This document shows positions 33,672 to 42,009 of a stretch of DNA of 64,000 bases, piece after piece. A program made the translations under genes and the position numbers. Numbering within the stretch: position 1 is the stretch's first letter; every line of letters begins with the position of its first letter. The notes beneath the pieces were generated by a model that was not told the origin of the DNA, did not search any database, and saw only the letters and a list, made by a program, of their open reading frames with translations. Source of the DNA: VRUE01 sp963718755 (GTDB taxonomy: Bacteria; Actinomycetota; Thermoleophilia; Solirubrobacterales; 70-9); contig OY970376.1 of the NCBI GenBank assembly GCA_963718755.1, forward strand, positions 2,480,001-2,544,000. Direction: 5' to 3'.

Positions 33672-33677
33672 TACAAT
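33672..33677 (+). promoter_or_regulatory. -10-like hexamer of hflX
   Basis: TACAAT, close to the classical consensus, 8 nt before the GTG at 33686; leaderless mRNA likely. Confidence 0.5.
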
Positions 33678-33685
33678 CGGCCCGA

Positions 33686-35023
33686 GTGGATAGATCCAGG
33701 AACGGACGGAATCAGCAAACCCGATACACGGCAAACGGTGCCGGCGTGTCGAAGCGCCGTGCCCGTCAGCGGGCGCTGGCGATCGGCATCGTCGAGGGCG
33801 ACACGGATGGGAACCCGCTCGCCGAGCTGAAGGAGCTGCTGCGCACCGCCGGGGTGGCAACCGCCGGCGAGGCGGTTCAGCAGCGCAGCAAGCCCGATCC
33901 CGATCGCTATCTGGGCCGCGGCAAGTTGGAGGAGGTAAAGGCGCAGATCGCCGCCTGCGACGCCAACCTCGTGGCCTGCGATGACGAGCTGGCGCCGCGC
34001 CAGGAGCGCAACCTCGAGGCTGCTCTGGGGGTGCCGGTGATCGACCGCACTGCGGTGATCCTCGACATCTTCGCCGACCATGCCCACTCGGCGGAGGGCA
34101 AGCTGCAGGTGGAGCTGGCCCAGCTCGAATACAACATGGCCCGCATGCGGGGGCTGTGGACCCACCTCGAGCGCCTCGGCGCCGGCCGCATGGACGGCGG
34201 AATCGGCACCAGGGGCCCGGGCGAGAGCCAGATCGAGACCGACCGCCGGCTCGCCCGCAACCGGATTGCCGCACTGCGCCGGCGGCTCGGGCGGCTGGAA
34301 GGCAATCGTGGCGTGATGCGGGCGGAGCGGCAACGTTCCTCGTTGCCGCGGGTCGCCCTCGCCGGCTACACCAACGCCGGCAAGTCGACGCTGCTGAACG
34401 CGCTGACCGGGAGCGAGGAGGTCGGTGTGGGGGACAGGCTCTTCCACACCCTCGACCCGACCACGCGCAGCGTCGCCCTCTCCGGCCGTGACTTCCTCTT
34501 CACCGACACGGTCGGCTTCATCGAGAAGCTTCCCCACCAACTGGTTGAGGCGTTCAAGGCGACCCTCGAGGAGACGGTCCTGGCCGACCTGATCCTGCAG
34601 GTGGTCGACGCGGCGGCGCCCGAGCAGCGGCGCCTGGCCGACCTTGCCGCAGTCGACGCCGTGCTGGAGGAGATCGGCGCCGGAGAGGGCCCGCGCCTGC
34701 TGGTCCTCAACAAGGCCGATCTGCTCGACGAGGACGATCGCTGCGAGGTGCTGCTGCGCCACCCCGGGGCGGTCCTGGTCTCCGCCCTGACCGGCGAGGG
34801 GCTCGAGGAGCTGAAAGCCGCGGTCGAGCGGGCGTTCCTCGACACCCTGGCCGAGGTCGAGCTGCTCGTGCCCTACAGCGAGGGCGCGCGGCTGCACGAG
34901 CTGCACGAGGTCGCTGGTGAGCTGGAGCGGACCGAGCGGGAGGACGGCGTGCTGGTGCATGCGCGGGTGCCACGGGCTGAGCTGCATCGGTTTGACGATT
35001 TGCGTACTGCTGGCGCGGCGTAG
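33686..35023 (+). CDS. hflX: GTPase HflX
   Basis: Ribosome-associated GTPase that splits stalled or hibernating ribosomes. The N-terminal HflX domain includes DPDRYLGRGKLEEVKAQI and DRTAVILDIFADHAHSAEGK, then the linker GTRGPGESQIETDRR. The G domain has GYTNAGKST, DTVGFIEKLPHQL and NKAD. 445 residues from GTG 33686; GTG 33746 is possible. The long open frame upstream is antisense to the epimerase and not coding. A palindromic element follows directly. Confidence 0.95.
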   Translation: MDRSRNGRNQQTRYTANGAGVSKRRARQRALAIGIVEGDTDGNPLAELKELLRTAGVATAGEAVQQRSKPDPDRYLGRGKLEEVKAQIAACDANLVACDDELAPRQERNLEAALGVPVIDRTAVILDIFADHAHSAEGKLQVELAQLEYNMARMRGLWTHLERLGAGRMDGGIGTRGPGESQIETDRRLARNRIAALRRRLGRLEGNRGVMRAERQRSSLPRVALAGYTNAGKSTLLNALTGSEEVGVGDRLFHTLDPTTRSVALSGRDFLFTDTVGFIEKLPHQLVEAFKATLEETVLADLILQVVDAAAPEQRRLADLAAVDAVLEEIGAGEGPRLLVLNKADLLDEDDRCEVLLRHPGAVLVSALTGEGLEELKAAVERAFLDTLAEVELLVPYSEGARLHELHEVAGELERTEREDGVLVHARVPRAELHRFDDLRTAGAA

Positions 35024-35145
35024 GCGAGGGCGGGGGTGTCCCTCCGCTTGCTGGGTTTTTCGCCAGGAACTGCTGCTGCCGTCCGCGGGCGCGGGTGGGG
35101 CGAAAAAGAGGACGCCGCTGCGCGGATGGACACCCCCGCCCTCGC
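35024..35145. repeat. Palindromic gene-end element between hflX and dut (family 1-like)
   Basis: Outer perfect 18-bp arms GCGAGGGCGGGGGTGTCC (35024-35041) / reverse complement (35128-35145), starting on the base after the hflX stop. The inner stem TTTTTCGCC (35056-35064) / GGCGAAAAA (35099-35107) resembles the family 1 stem (TTTTTCG / CGAAAAA), and GAGGACGCCG after it is roughly like TACAAGxCGTTC. The rest differs, so it is a diverged or convergent member. Confidence 0.6.
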
Positions 35146-35158
35146 GCACGGGGCGCTG

Positions 35159-35164
35159 TAGGGT
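35159..35164 (+). promoter_or_regulatory. -10-like hexamer of dut
   Basis: TAGGGT, 7 nt before the ATG at 35172, downstream of the palindromic element. Confidence 0.4.
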
Positions 35165-35171
35165 GCGCGCG

Positions 35172-35603
35172 ATGGAGATGCGGGTTGCGAAGCTGAAGGA
35201 CGAGGCGACTGTGCCGACGCGGGCTCATGCTGGGGATGCCGGGCTAGATCTTTATGCGTGCGAGGCGGCGCATCTTGGGCCTGGGGAGCGGTGGAGTGTT
35301 GGGACTGGGGTCGCTGTGGAGATTCCCGAGAGGCATGCGGGGCTGGTGCTTCCGAGGTCAGGGCTTGCGCGGGATCATGGGATTTCGTTGGTCAACAGTC
35401 CCGGGTTGATCGACTCGGGGTATCGCGGCGAAGTGCGAGTGCTGCTGCTCAATACGGACCCGGCGGAGGTTTTCCGGCTTGACGTGGGAGAGCGGATTGC
35501 CCAGCTGGTGATTGCTCCGGTGGCGTTGGTCGAGCCGGTCGAGGTCGAGTCGCTGAGCGAGTCGGCGCGCGGCGACGGCGGTTTCGGCTCCAGCGGGCGT
35601 TAG
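35172..35603 (+). CDS. dut: Deoxyuridine 5'-triphosphate nucleotidohydrolase
   Basis: Splits dUTP to dUMP, keeping uracil out of DNA. All five trimeric dUTPase motifs are present: AGDAGLDLYA, PRSGLA, GLIDSGYRGEV, RIAQLVI and RGDGGFGSSG. 143 residues, normal. ATG at 35172 or 35178. Its stop TAG shares bases with the stop TAA of the convergent RTX-like gene (TTAG). Confidence 0.95.
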   Translation: MEMRVAKLKDEATVPTRAHAGDAGLDLYACEAAHLGPGERWSVGTGVAVEIPERHAGLVLPRSGLARDHGISLVNSPGLIDSGYRGEVRVLLLNTDPAEVFRLDVGERIAQLVIAPVALVEPVEVESLSESARGDGGFGSSGR

Positions 35604-37711
35604 CGGCGGCGGACCCGCAGCCTGAGCAGGGCCGGCGTGCGGTCGCGGTTCCCGGCGCGATCGATCGCGAAGACGCGGAAGGCGTGCGGGCCGGGCGTCA
35701 GGCGGTAGACGCGCGGCGAACGGCAGGGCCTGAATGGCTTGCGGTCGACCTTGCAGCGGAAGGTCGCGCCCGGCTCGTTCGCGGCAAAGGCAAAGCTGAC
35801 GGCGCGGCGAGCTCCAACCGCGAAAAGGATCTTCGCCGGTCGCCGCAGAAGCTGGGTTTGCGGTGGCCGGCGATCCCTGGGCCGCGGTCGAGGGGTGACC
35901 ACTGGCGCCGCCGATGCGTTCGCCTGAGGTGGACCGAGCGGGGTGTTTGGCGGGCGGAAGCTGTTCGGGGCGCGTTCCTCTACGTCCTCGCAGCCGATCG
36001 GCGCGGCGTCGGGCCCGTTCTCGGGGAAGTCGATCTGAGCGGTGTCGAAGCCCTCGCCGCAATCGATCACCGGATCCGGATCGTCATTGGGCGTGCCGGA
36101 GTTGGCGAGGATCGTGTCGTCGCCGGCGGCGGCGAAGTAGGAGTCCGGTCCCGGCCTGCCGAGCAACTGGTTGGAGCCGGAGTCGCCGATCATGACGTCG
36201 CCCAGGCTAGTTCCCTCGGTGTCCTCGATAGCTGCCAGCTCGGCCGGGGGCCCTTCTCCGGCGCAGGTCAGCTGCCCTCCCGGGCCCGCTTTGCCGACGA
36301 GGGCGGCGCCCATGTCGATCGTGACCGCGAAATCGAAGTTGGCCCAGTTGGCGTTGTCACGATCGGGACCGCCGTCGAGCAGTTCGCCTTCGCAGACGGA
36401 GTCGGAGACGAAGAGGTCCTCGCCACTTCCCGCGTGCAGGGTGTCGTCTCCCTCGTTGTTGGGCACGGCGTCGTCGCCGCTGCCGGCATCGACCGTGTCG
36501 TCGCCGTCGCCATCCACCACCGCGTCTTCGGTATCGCCGCCGGTGAGTTCGTCGTCGCCGGCGCCGCCCAGCACGATGACCGAGGTGCTCGGGGGGAAGC
36601 CCGTGGCGGAGAGGTCGTCTTCTCCGGCCAAGCCAGCGAGGACGATCGAGTCAGGGTCCCCTGCGACCGGGCAGACGACTTTGCCCGAGGCGGGTGGGTC
36701 GCAACCGCCGGCGACGGCTGGATCGGTGTCGAATGAGCCCTCCGACCCGGCGCCGAGGGCGAAGGTGACGGCGCCTGCCGCGTAGCTCGCAATGACCACG
36801 TCATCTTCGTCGCTGCCGGTCAGGTAGAGCGCCGAAACAGGTGCGTTGGGGACCATCGATCCGACCGCGATCGCGCCGGGATCGCGCGGGTCCACCTCCT
36901 CCGCGCTCGTCTCGCAGTCGCTGGTCGCGCCCAGCCCTGCGCAGCTGTCGCCCTCGGCACCGCCATGCAGCTGGTCGGCGCCTCCGCCTCCCAGGATGAC
37001 GTCGGCGCCACCGCCGCCGTAGATCGTTTGCACAGCTGAGGTGCCGACGATGTAATCCGGAAAGGCGGAGCCGATTACGACGTCGAAGTCGGCGCCCTCG
37101 ACTTTTTCATCGTAGCCGCCGCCGTGTGGCGCCCGGCCGTTGTCGCCACGGCCGGTCTGCAGATTGACGTAGGCACCCCGCCCGTCGACCGCCTGCGGAA
37201 AGTTTTCGTAGGCGGAGAAGTCCGGGAACCCCGCCCTGTCGAAGAAGCCCGGCGTCACGCCGGTCGCGTAGCTGAGCGTGTCGAATCCGCCACCGGTGTT
37301 CTGGATGTGGTCGATCGTGGCGTCGCCGCGGACGAAGTCGTCCCCGGCTTCCCCGTCCAGCAGGGAGTCGGCGCCGAAGCCGCCCGAGAGGCGATCGTTA
37401 CCGAGCTCGCCGCGCAGCTGATCGTCGCCGATGCCGCCATACAGCCGGTCATTCCCGGGGCCGCCGTTGAGCCTGTCGTTGCCGCGCTGGCCGTAGATGG
37501 TGTCGTCGCCCCCTTCGCCGTTGACGACCGTGATGCCGCGTGGGGCGCGGATCGTGTCGGGGCAGGGGCTGCCGATCATGGTCGTGCCGACGATTTCCGG
37601 CGGCTCGCCGCAGGCGGGCGCGGCGGTGGCGATCGTGGGCACAGCAGCGAGAATCGCAAGCGTTGCCAGCACGGCCCACAGGGCATGCCAGGGCTTGCGT
37701 TTCGACCGCAT
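35600..37711 (-). CDS. Secreted RTX-like calcium-binding repeat protein
   Basis: 703 residues from ATG 37711 (GTG 37717 possible). Signal peptide (about 1-30), then two blocks of GGxGxDxLxGG-type nonapeptide repeats (about 65-135 and 220-265; for example GGPGNDRLYGGIGDDQLRG) that form calcium-bound beta rolls. A central Ca-site-rich part (350-560) has more degenerate repeats such as GGAGDDELTGGD. The C-terminal 90 residues (PQTQLLRRPAKILF to the end) form an Ig-like domain seen at the end of many secreted actinobacterial proteins. No enzyme domain is visible. It follows gatD by 33 nt on the same strand. Confidence 0.85.
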   Translation of the reverse strand: MRSKRKPWHALWAVLATLAILAAVPTIATAAPACGEPPEIVGTTMIGSPCPDTIRAPRGITVVNGEGGDDTIYGQRGNDRLNGGPGNDRLYGGIGDDQLRGELGNDRLSGGFGADSLLDGEAGDDFVRGDATIDHIQNTGGGFDTLSYATGVTPGFFDRAGFPDFSAYENFPQAVDGRGAYVNLQTGRGDNGRAPHGGGYDEKVEGADFDVVIGSAFPDYIVGTSAVQTIYGGGGADVILGGGGADQLHGGAEGDSCAGLGATSDCETSAEEVDPRDPGAIAVGSMVPNAPVSALYLTGSDEDDVVIASYAAGAVTFALGAGSEGSFDTDPAVAGGCDPPASGKVVCPVAGDPDSIVLAGLAGEDDLSATGFPPSTSVIVLGGAGDDELTGGDTEDAVVDGDGDDTVDAGSGDDAVPNNEGDDTLHAGSGEDLFVSDSVCEGELLDGGPDRDNANWANFDFAVTIDMGAALVGKAGPGGQLTCAGEGPPAELAAIEDTEGTSLGDVMIGDSGSNQLLGRPGPDSYFAAAGDDTILANSGTPNDDPDPVIDCGEGFDTAQIDFPENGPDAAPIGCEDVEERAPNSFRPPNTPLGPPQANASAAPVVTPRPRPRDRRPPQTQLLRRPAKILFAVGARRAVSFAFAANEPGATFRCKVDRKPFRPCRSPRVYRLTPGPHAFRVFAIDRAGNRDRTPALLRLRVRRR

Positions 37712-37744
37712 CTCCACTGCCTACCCGAACACGGCCTTGGCCAC

Positions 37745-38488
37745 TCAGTTGCCCATCGCGACCCGGCGGGCGCATTGCTCGGCGGCAAGCTCGAGCTCGT
37801 CGTCGAGCGGCTCGAGCTCCGGTGCGCTGCCGTAGCGCCGCTCCAGGGCTAGAGCGGTCAGGTGGTCGGCGAGCCAGGCGTTCTTGGGCAGCAGCGGGCC
37901 GTGCAGGTAGGTGCCGATCATGTTGTCGCGGCGGACGCCCTCGAGGCCATCCTTGCCGTTGTTGCCGAAGCCTTCGAGGACGCGGCCGAGGGGCGTTGCG
38001 CTGTTGCCGAGATGGGTGCGCCCACCGTGGTTCTCGAAGCCGGCGATCGTCCGTGGGCCGTGGCCGAGGTCTGCCTCGATCGCGACGTTGCCGATCAATC
38101 GCTCGCCCTGCTCGCGCACGGTCTCGAGGTCGGCGAGGCCAAGTCCGGGCAGCCGCTCGTTACCGAGCTGGTAGCTGTGGCCGAGCAGCTGGTAGCCGCC
38201 GCAGACAGCGAGCATCACGGCGCCGTCGGTGACCGCCGCGGCGAGGGCGTCGCGCTTCGTCGCGACCATGTCCGCCGCGACGGCGTGCTGGTCGCGATCC
38301 TGGCCGCCGCCGAGGTAGATCAGGTCATGCGCAGCGGGATCGAGCCCCTCGCCGGGGCCGGCGGCAGCGTAGGAGAAATCGATACCACGCCACTCGCAGC
38401 GCCGCTGCAGGAAGACGATGTTGCCGCGGTCAGCGTAGATGTTCATCTGGTCGGGGTAGAGGGCGAGCAGGCGCAACTCCATCGTCAC
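37745..38488 (-). CDS. gatD: Lipid II isoglutaminyl synthase, glutaminase subunit GatD
   Basis: Class I glutamine amidotransferase of the CobB/CobQ type, partner of MurT in amidating the D-Glu of lipid II. The nucleophile is C96 in LAVCGGYQLLGHSYQ, with the catalytic His in GTYLHGPLLPKN, and the GatD start LRLLALYPDQMNIYADRGN. 247 residues. Its GTG start overlaps the stop of a methyltransferase gene that stands between it and murT. Confidence 0.92.
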   Translation of the reverse strand: MTMELRLLALYPDQMNIYADRGNIVFLQRRCEWRGIDFSYAAAGPGEGLDPAAHDLIYLGGGQDRDQHAVAADMVATKRDALAAAVTDGAVMLAVCGGYQLLGHSYQLGNERLPGLGLADLETVREQGERLIGNVAIEADLGHGPRTIAGFENHGGRTHLGNSATPLGRVLEGFGNNGKDGLEGVRRDNMIGTYLHGPLLPKNAWLADHLTALALERRYGSAPELEPLDDELELAAEQCARRVAMGN

Positions 38489-39216
38489 TCTGCCTCCTTG
38501 CCGAGGACGACGACTGTCGAGCCGACGTGGATGTCGGTCGGCCCGATCCGGCGGCGCTCGACCGGCGCCAACCCCACCGTCGTCGCCTCCTCCTCGAGTT
38601 GTGCTGCCGAGAAGGTCTCGATCCGGACCCGATTCGGCTCCTCGCCCAGCTCGCCGGCCGGGGAGACGGTCTGGCGGAGGCGGTGGATGACGATTTCGTC
38701 CGGCCCGACCGCGGCCTCGACTGCGAGGCTCGAGTAGACCCAGCCGTCAACCTCGCGCACGTCGGGCAGCGGTGGCGGCGAGTCGTCGGACGGCGGCATC
38801 TCCTCCAGGATCGCAGCCGCGAAGCGTCCTCCGGGCGCCAGGGCGGCGGCCACGCGGCGCAGGCAGGCGATGCGGTCCTCGGTGCCTTCGAGCAACTGCA
38901 GGGTCTGCATCGGCGCCAACGCCAACGCCACCGGGCGGTCGAGCACGAACTCGCGGGCGTCGGCGTGGACGGGCTCGACCGCCAGCTCGCCGGCCCGCTC
39001 GCGCAGTGCCGCCAGCAGCGTCTCGTCGCGATCGACGCCGATGACCTCGTGACCGCGGCGAGCGAGGTGCAGCGTGACCCGGCCGGTGCCGCAGCCGAGG
39101 TCGAGGACCGCACCGCTCCCGGCTGCCGCGAGCTCCTCCCAGAGGGGCAGGTCGGCACTGTAGGAGGCGCACTCGACGTCGTGCCAGATCGCCTCGGTAC
39201 CGAGCGCCGCGCTCAT
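38485..39216 (-). CDS. Class I SAM methyltransferase between murT and gatD
   Basis: 243 residues. The SAM site is VLDLGCGTGRVTLHLARRGH with the acidic EVIGVDRDE after it. The rest of the Rossmann domain (ALAPMQTLQLLEG, LAPGGRFAAAIL) is normal, and the C-terminal half is a beta-rich domain (VDGWVYSSLAVEA). The ATG at 39216 overlaps murT by 4 bp; the stop overlaps gatD by 4 bp. The target is unknown; tight coupling suggests a wall precursor or a murT/gatD-related job. Confidence 0.85.
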   Translation of the reverse strand: MSAALGTEAIWHDVECASYSADLPLWEELAAAGSGAVLDLGCGTGRVTLHLARRGHEVIGVDRDETLLAALRERAGELAVEPVHADAREFVLDRPVALALAPMQTLQLLEGTEDRIACLRRVAAALAPGGRFAAAILEEMPPSDDSPPPLPDVREVDGWVYSSLAVEAAVGPDEIVIHRLRQTVSPAGELGEEPNRVRIETFSAAQLEEEATTVGLAPVERRRIGPTDIHVGSTVVVLGKEAE

Positions 39217-40604
39217 CGCCAGAACTCCCGCGCGAGGCCGCGTCCCGAGAGCAGCCTGTGCAGCTCGAGCAAGGCGGTGTAGGTCGGCAGGGCGAAGAGA
39301 TGCTCGTCGGCTGCCGCGAGTGCCGAGTCGAGCGAGGCCTCGATCCCGGGCGAGACCACGATCGACTCGCGTGGCCAACCCGCGTATTTGAGACGCAGGG
39401 CGATCTCCGGGGCTCGGGTCCCGGCGCAGGTGACCCTGCGGACGGCACCCGCCAAGAGCTCGAAGTCGGCATCCCAGATCCAGGAGACGTCGCGGCCGTC
39501 GGCGATGCGGTCGTTGAGGGAGATCCAGAGGTCGAGCGGGCGATCGGCGGCCTCCAGCTTCAGCGTGCGCAGAACCTCGTTGGTCCCCGCCGGGTTCTTG
39601 ATCAGCAGGATCGAGACACGCTTGGTGCCGACCTCGACCGTCTCGACCCGGCCGAAGGCGCCGCGCATCTCGCTCAGCGCGGGCCCGATCCGCTCCAGCC
39701 CGAGCCCCAGCTCCAGCCCGGCGGCGATCGCGGCAAGCGCGTTGTAGGCGTTGTATAGCCCGGGGAGGGGCAGCTCGACCGTCATCTCGCCCTGTGGCGT
39801 CCGCACCTGGAGCGAGGAGCCGCGCATCCCGTGCAGCTCGATGCGGGTCGCGGTCACGTCCGGCTTTGGGCGCTCGGCTCCGCAACTACGGCAGCGGTAG
39901 TGACCGAGATGACCGACGAAGGCTCGCTCATAGGCATACGGGTGGCCGCAGCGCCGGCAGTGCTTTGCGTCGAAGGCGTGCTGCAGCTCGGGCAGCGCCT
40001 GGCTCTCATCGTCGATCCCGAAGTAGACGATTCCCTCGCGGCGCCGGTTCTCGCCGTCCCTGCCGAGGTCGGTGATCAGCGGGTCGTCGGCATTGAGCAC
40101 GAAGCGCGTGCCGCCGGCTCGCTCGCCGACGGTCTTGGCCCACTGAGTGGCCAGTGCCTCGGTCTCGCCGTAGCGATCGAGCTGGTCGCGGAAGAGGTTG
40201 CCGAGCACGATCAGCGAAGGATCGAGTTCGGCGGCGACGCGCGGCAGCCAGGCCTCGTCGACCTCGAAGAGGCCCTCGCGGCCCTCCTGCTCGAGCAGCG
40301 CCGTGGCGACGCCCCAGGTCATGTTCGAGCCGGCGCGGTTGTGCACCGGTTTGCGTCCGTCGGCGGCGAGGAGCGCGGCCAGCATGCCGGCGGTCGTCGT
40401 CTTGCCGTTGGTGGCGCTGACCAGGGTCACACCCTGGTCCAGATCCGAGCCGAGGCGGGCGATCGCATGCGGATCGAGGCGCAGCAGCAGCCGCCCAGGC
40501 AGCGTCGTGCCGCCGCCGCGCCCGCTGACGCGGCTGGCGCTGCCGGCAGCGCGGGCAAGCAGGCGCTTGGCGCCGAACAGCGCCCCGCGGCGTTCCCGGC
40601 TCAC
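39213..40604 (-). CDS. murT: Lipid II isoglutaminyl synthase, MurT subunit
   Basis: Mur-ligase-like ATPase that activates the D-Glu of lipid II for amidation. The nucleotide site is SATNGKTTT (63-71). A zinc ribbon, characteristic of MurT, is formed by C216, C219, C238 and C241 (CRRCG ... CRSCG). The C-terminal DUF1727 domain follows from about 330 (NPAGTNEVLRTL). 463 residues. GTG start overlaps the upstream kinase stop as GTGA. Confidence 0.94.
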   Translation of the reverse strand: MSRERRGALFGAKRLLARAAGSASRVSGRGGGTTLPGRLLLRLDPHAIARLGSDLDQGVTLVSATNGKTTTAGMLAALLAADGRKPVHNRAGSNMTWGVATALLEQEGREGLFEVDEAWLPRVAAELDPSLIVLGNLFRDQLDRYGETEALATQWAKTVGERAGGTRFVLNADDPLITDLGRDGENRRREGIVYFGIDDESQALPELQHAFDAKHCRRCGHPYAYERAFVGHLGHYRCRSCGAERPKPDVTATRIELHGMRGSSLQVRTPQGEMTVELPLPGLYNAYNALAAIAAGLELGLGLERIGPALSEMRGAFGRVETVEVGTKRVSILLIKNPAGTNEVLRTLKLEAADRPLDLWISLNDRIADGRDVSWIWDADFELLAGAVRRVTCAGTRAPEIALRLKYAGWPRESIVVSPGIEASLDSALAAADEHLFALPTYTALLELHRLLSGRGLAREFWR

Positions 40605-41497
40605 TCCTCGGCCCGGTGGGGGACGATCACGCTCAGGGCCCGGGGCAGGAGGCGAAGCGTGGCGGGTAGGTCGGTGAGGTGCTCGCCGTCGGCGTATACC
40701 GGGAAGGGCCGGCTGGCGCTCAGTTCGAGGCGCGCCGCGCGAAACACCCGCACCTCGTCCTCCTCGACGTGGGTGCCCTTGAACACCTTCGGCAGGTTAC
40801 TCAGGAAGCGGAGCTTGCCGACCTCGCCGACGGCGACGATGTCGAACTCGCCGTCGGCCAGGTCGGCATCCGGGGCGATGAACATGCCGCCGCCGAAGGC
40901 CTTGCTGTTGGCGACCGACACCGAGTAGCCGCTGAAGCGCTCGCGAGCCTCGCCGACGCGGACGGTGAAGCGGGCCGGCTTCCAGCCGAGCAGGGTGCGC
41001 ACTCCCGCGTAGGCGTAGACGAGGTTGCCGCGCAGCCACCTGGTCTCGTTTGCGAGGCGGTTCGCTTCTGAGTCGAAGCCGACGCTGACGATGCCGAGGA
41101 AGCGTTTGCCGTTGACCTCGCCGACGTCGATGCGGCGCGTGTGGCCCGCTTCGAGCATCGCAGCCGCGGCCTCAGGCTCGGACGGGATGCCAAGCACCCG
41201 GGCGAGGTCGTTACCGCGGCCGCCGGGGATGATTCCCAGCGGGGTCTCGGCACCGGCAAGGGCGCCGCCGACCGCGCCGATCAGGCCGTCGCCGCTGATC
41301 ACGACCGGGATCTCGTTTGCTCCGGCGGCGCGCAGCGCTCGCTCGACACCGTCCTCGAGTCCGCGCGTCCGCTCGACGCGGAAGGGGATGCGGCGGGCGT
41401 CAAGGGCCTGCTCCAGATGCGGCAGCAGCTTGAGCGTGTGCCCGTGCGCCGAGGCAGGATTGACCAGCAGCGTCAGCGGCATCCCTTCGACTCTCAT
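40601..41497 (-). CDS. Diacylglycerol kinase-family lipid kinase
   Basis: DagK/YegS-like enzyme that phosphorylates a lipid such as diacylglycerol. LLVNPASAHGHT at the start, then the nucleotide motif ISGDGLIGAVGGAL (the Thr of the usual GGDGT is Leu here), GIIPGGRGNDLAR and the C-terminal FPVYADGEHL. 298 residues. The GDGL change is in a position that touches ATP phosphate, so activity is worth checking. First gene of the murT-gatD transcript; a TAGGCT box lies 10 nt before the ATG. Confidence 0.83.
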   Translation of the reverse strand: MRVEGMPLTLLVNPASAHGHTLKLLPHLEQALDARRIPFRVERTRGLEDGVERALRAAGANEIPVVISGDGLIGAVGGALAGAETPLGIIPGGRGNDLARVLGIPSEPEAAAAMLEAGHTRRIDVGEVNGKRFLGIVSVGFDSEANRLANETRWLRGNLVYAYAGVRTLLGWKPARFTVRVGEARERFSGYSVSVANSKAFGGGMFIAPDADLADGEFDIVAVGEVGKLRFLSNLPKVFKGTHVEEDEVRVFRAARLELSASRPFPVYADGEHLTDLPATLRLLPRALSVIVPHRAEE

Positions 41498-41507
41498 CGC
41501 CTGCGGC

Positions 41508-41513
41508 AGCCTA
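41508..41513 (-). promoter_or_regulatory. -10-like hexamer before the kinase-murT-gatD genes
   Basis: TAGGCT (minus strand), 10 nt before the ATG at 41497; it overlaps the stop of the upstream methyltransferase gene. Confidence 0.3.
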
Positions 41514-41984
41514 TTCGGGTGCCGGCTCGATCGTGTGGAGGCGCACGACGTGGAAGCTCTCGCCCTCTACCTCGCCGCTCTGCACGGGCTCGAAGCAGTG
41601 TTTTCTCAACCGCCAATCGAGCCAGCGCCACTCGCCCACGAGGACGAGGCGCCCATCCGGCTGCAGCACGCGCGCGATCTCGGCTGGGTGCAATCGACCT
41701 CCCGCCTGCGCGACGAGGTCGAAAAAGCCATCCGGGTAGGGGAGGCGCTGGGGCTTGCCCGGCTTGAAAGCGACCCGACCCTCCGGGTCGAGGCCGACTC
41801 GCGCCACCGCCGCTTCGATTGCATCGGTCGAGGCGTCGACGCCTCGTACCCGAGCGGCGGGGAACTCGCGGGCGAGGAAGAGCACCCCGTCGCCTTTGCC
41901 GCATTCGACCTCGAGCACACGTTCCGGCCTGGGGGGAACGTGGAGCACGGCCGCAGCGAGCGCGGTGAGCGAGGGCGAGGGCAC
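41511..41984 (-). CDS. Small class I SAM methyltransferase
   Basis: 157 residues from GTG 41984. The SAM site is RVLEVECGKGDGVLFLAREF, with RVRGVDASTDAI following, and LPYPDGFFDLVAQAGGRLHP around motif II. The fold is ended by LVLVGEWRWLDWRLRK and a short tail. Shorter than most, but motif I to III are there. Start chosen since it directly precedes the conserved part and lies in a compact divergent promoter with the cyclophilin gene. Confidence 0.75.
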   Translation of the reverse strand: MPSPSLTALAAAVLHVPPRPERVLEVECGKGDGVLFLAREFPAARVRGVDASTDAIEAAVARVGLDPEGRVAFKPGKPQRLPYPDGFFDLVAQAGGRLHPAEIARVLQPDGRLVLVGEWRWLDWRLRKHCFEPVQSGEVEGESFHVVRLHTIEPAPE

Positions 41985-41996
41985 CGGCCGATGATC

Positions 41997-42002
41997 TAGG
42001 AT
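41997..42002 (+). promoter_or_regulatory. -10-like hexamer of the cyclophilin gene
   Basis: TAGGAT, 7 nt before the GTG at 42010, no ribosome binding site. Confidence 0.45.
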
Positions 42003-42009
42003 CGCGGCC

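Noticed and set aside
36900..37500. Repeat array in the RTX gene as DNA repeats
   Set aside because: The repetition comes from the GGxGxD protein repeats.
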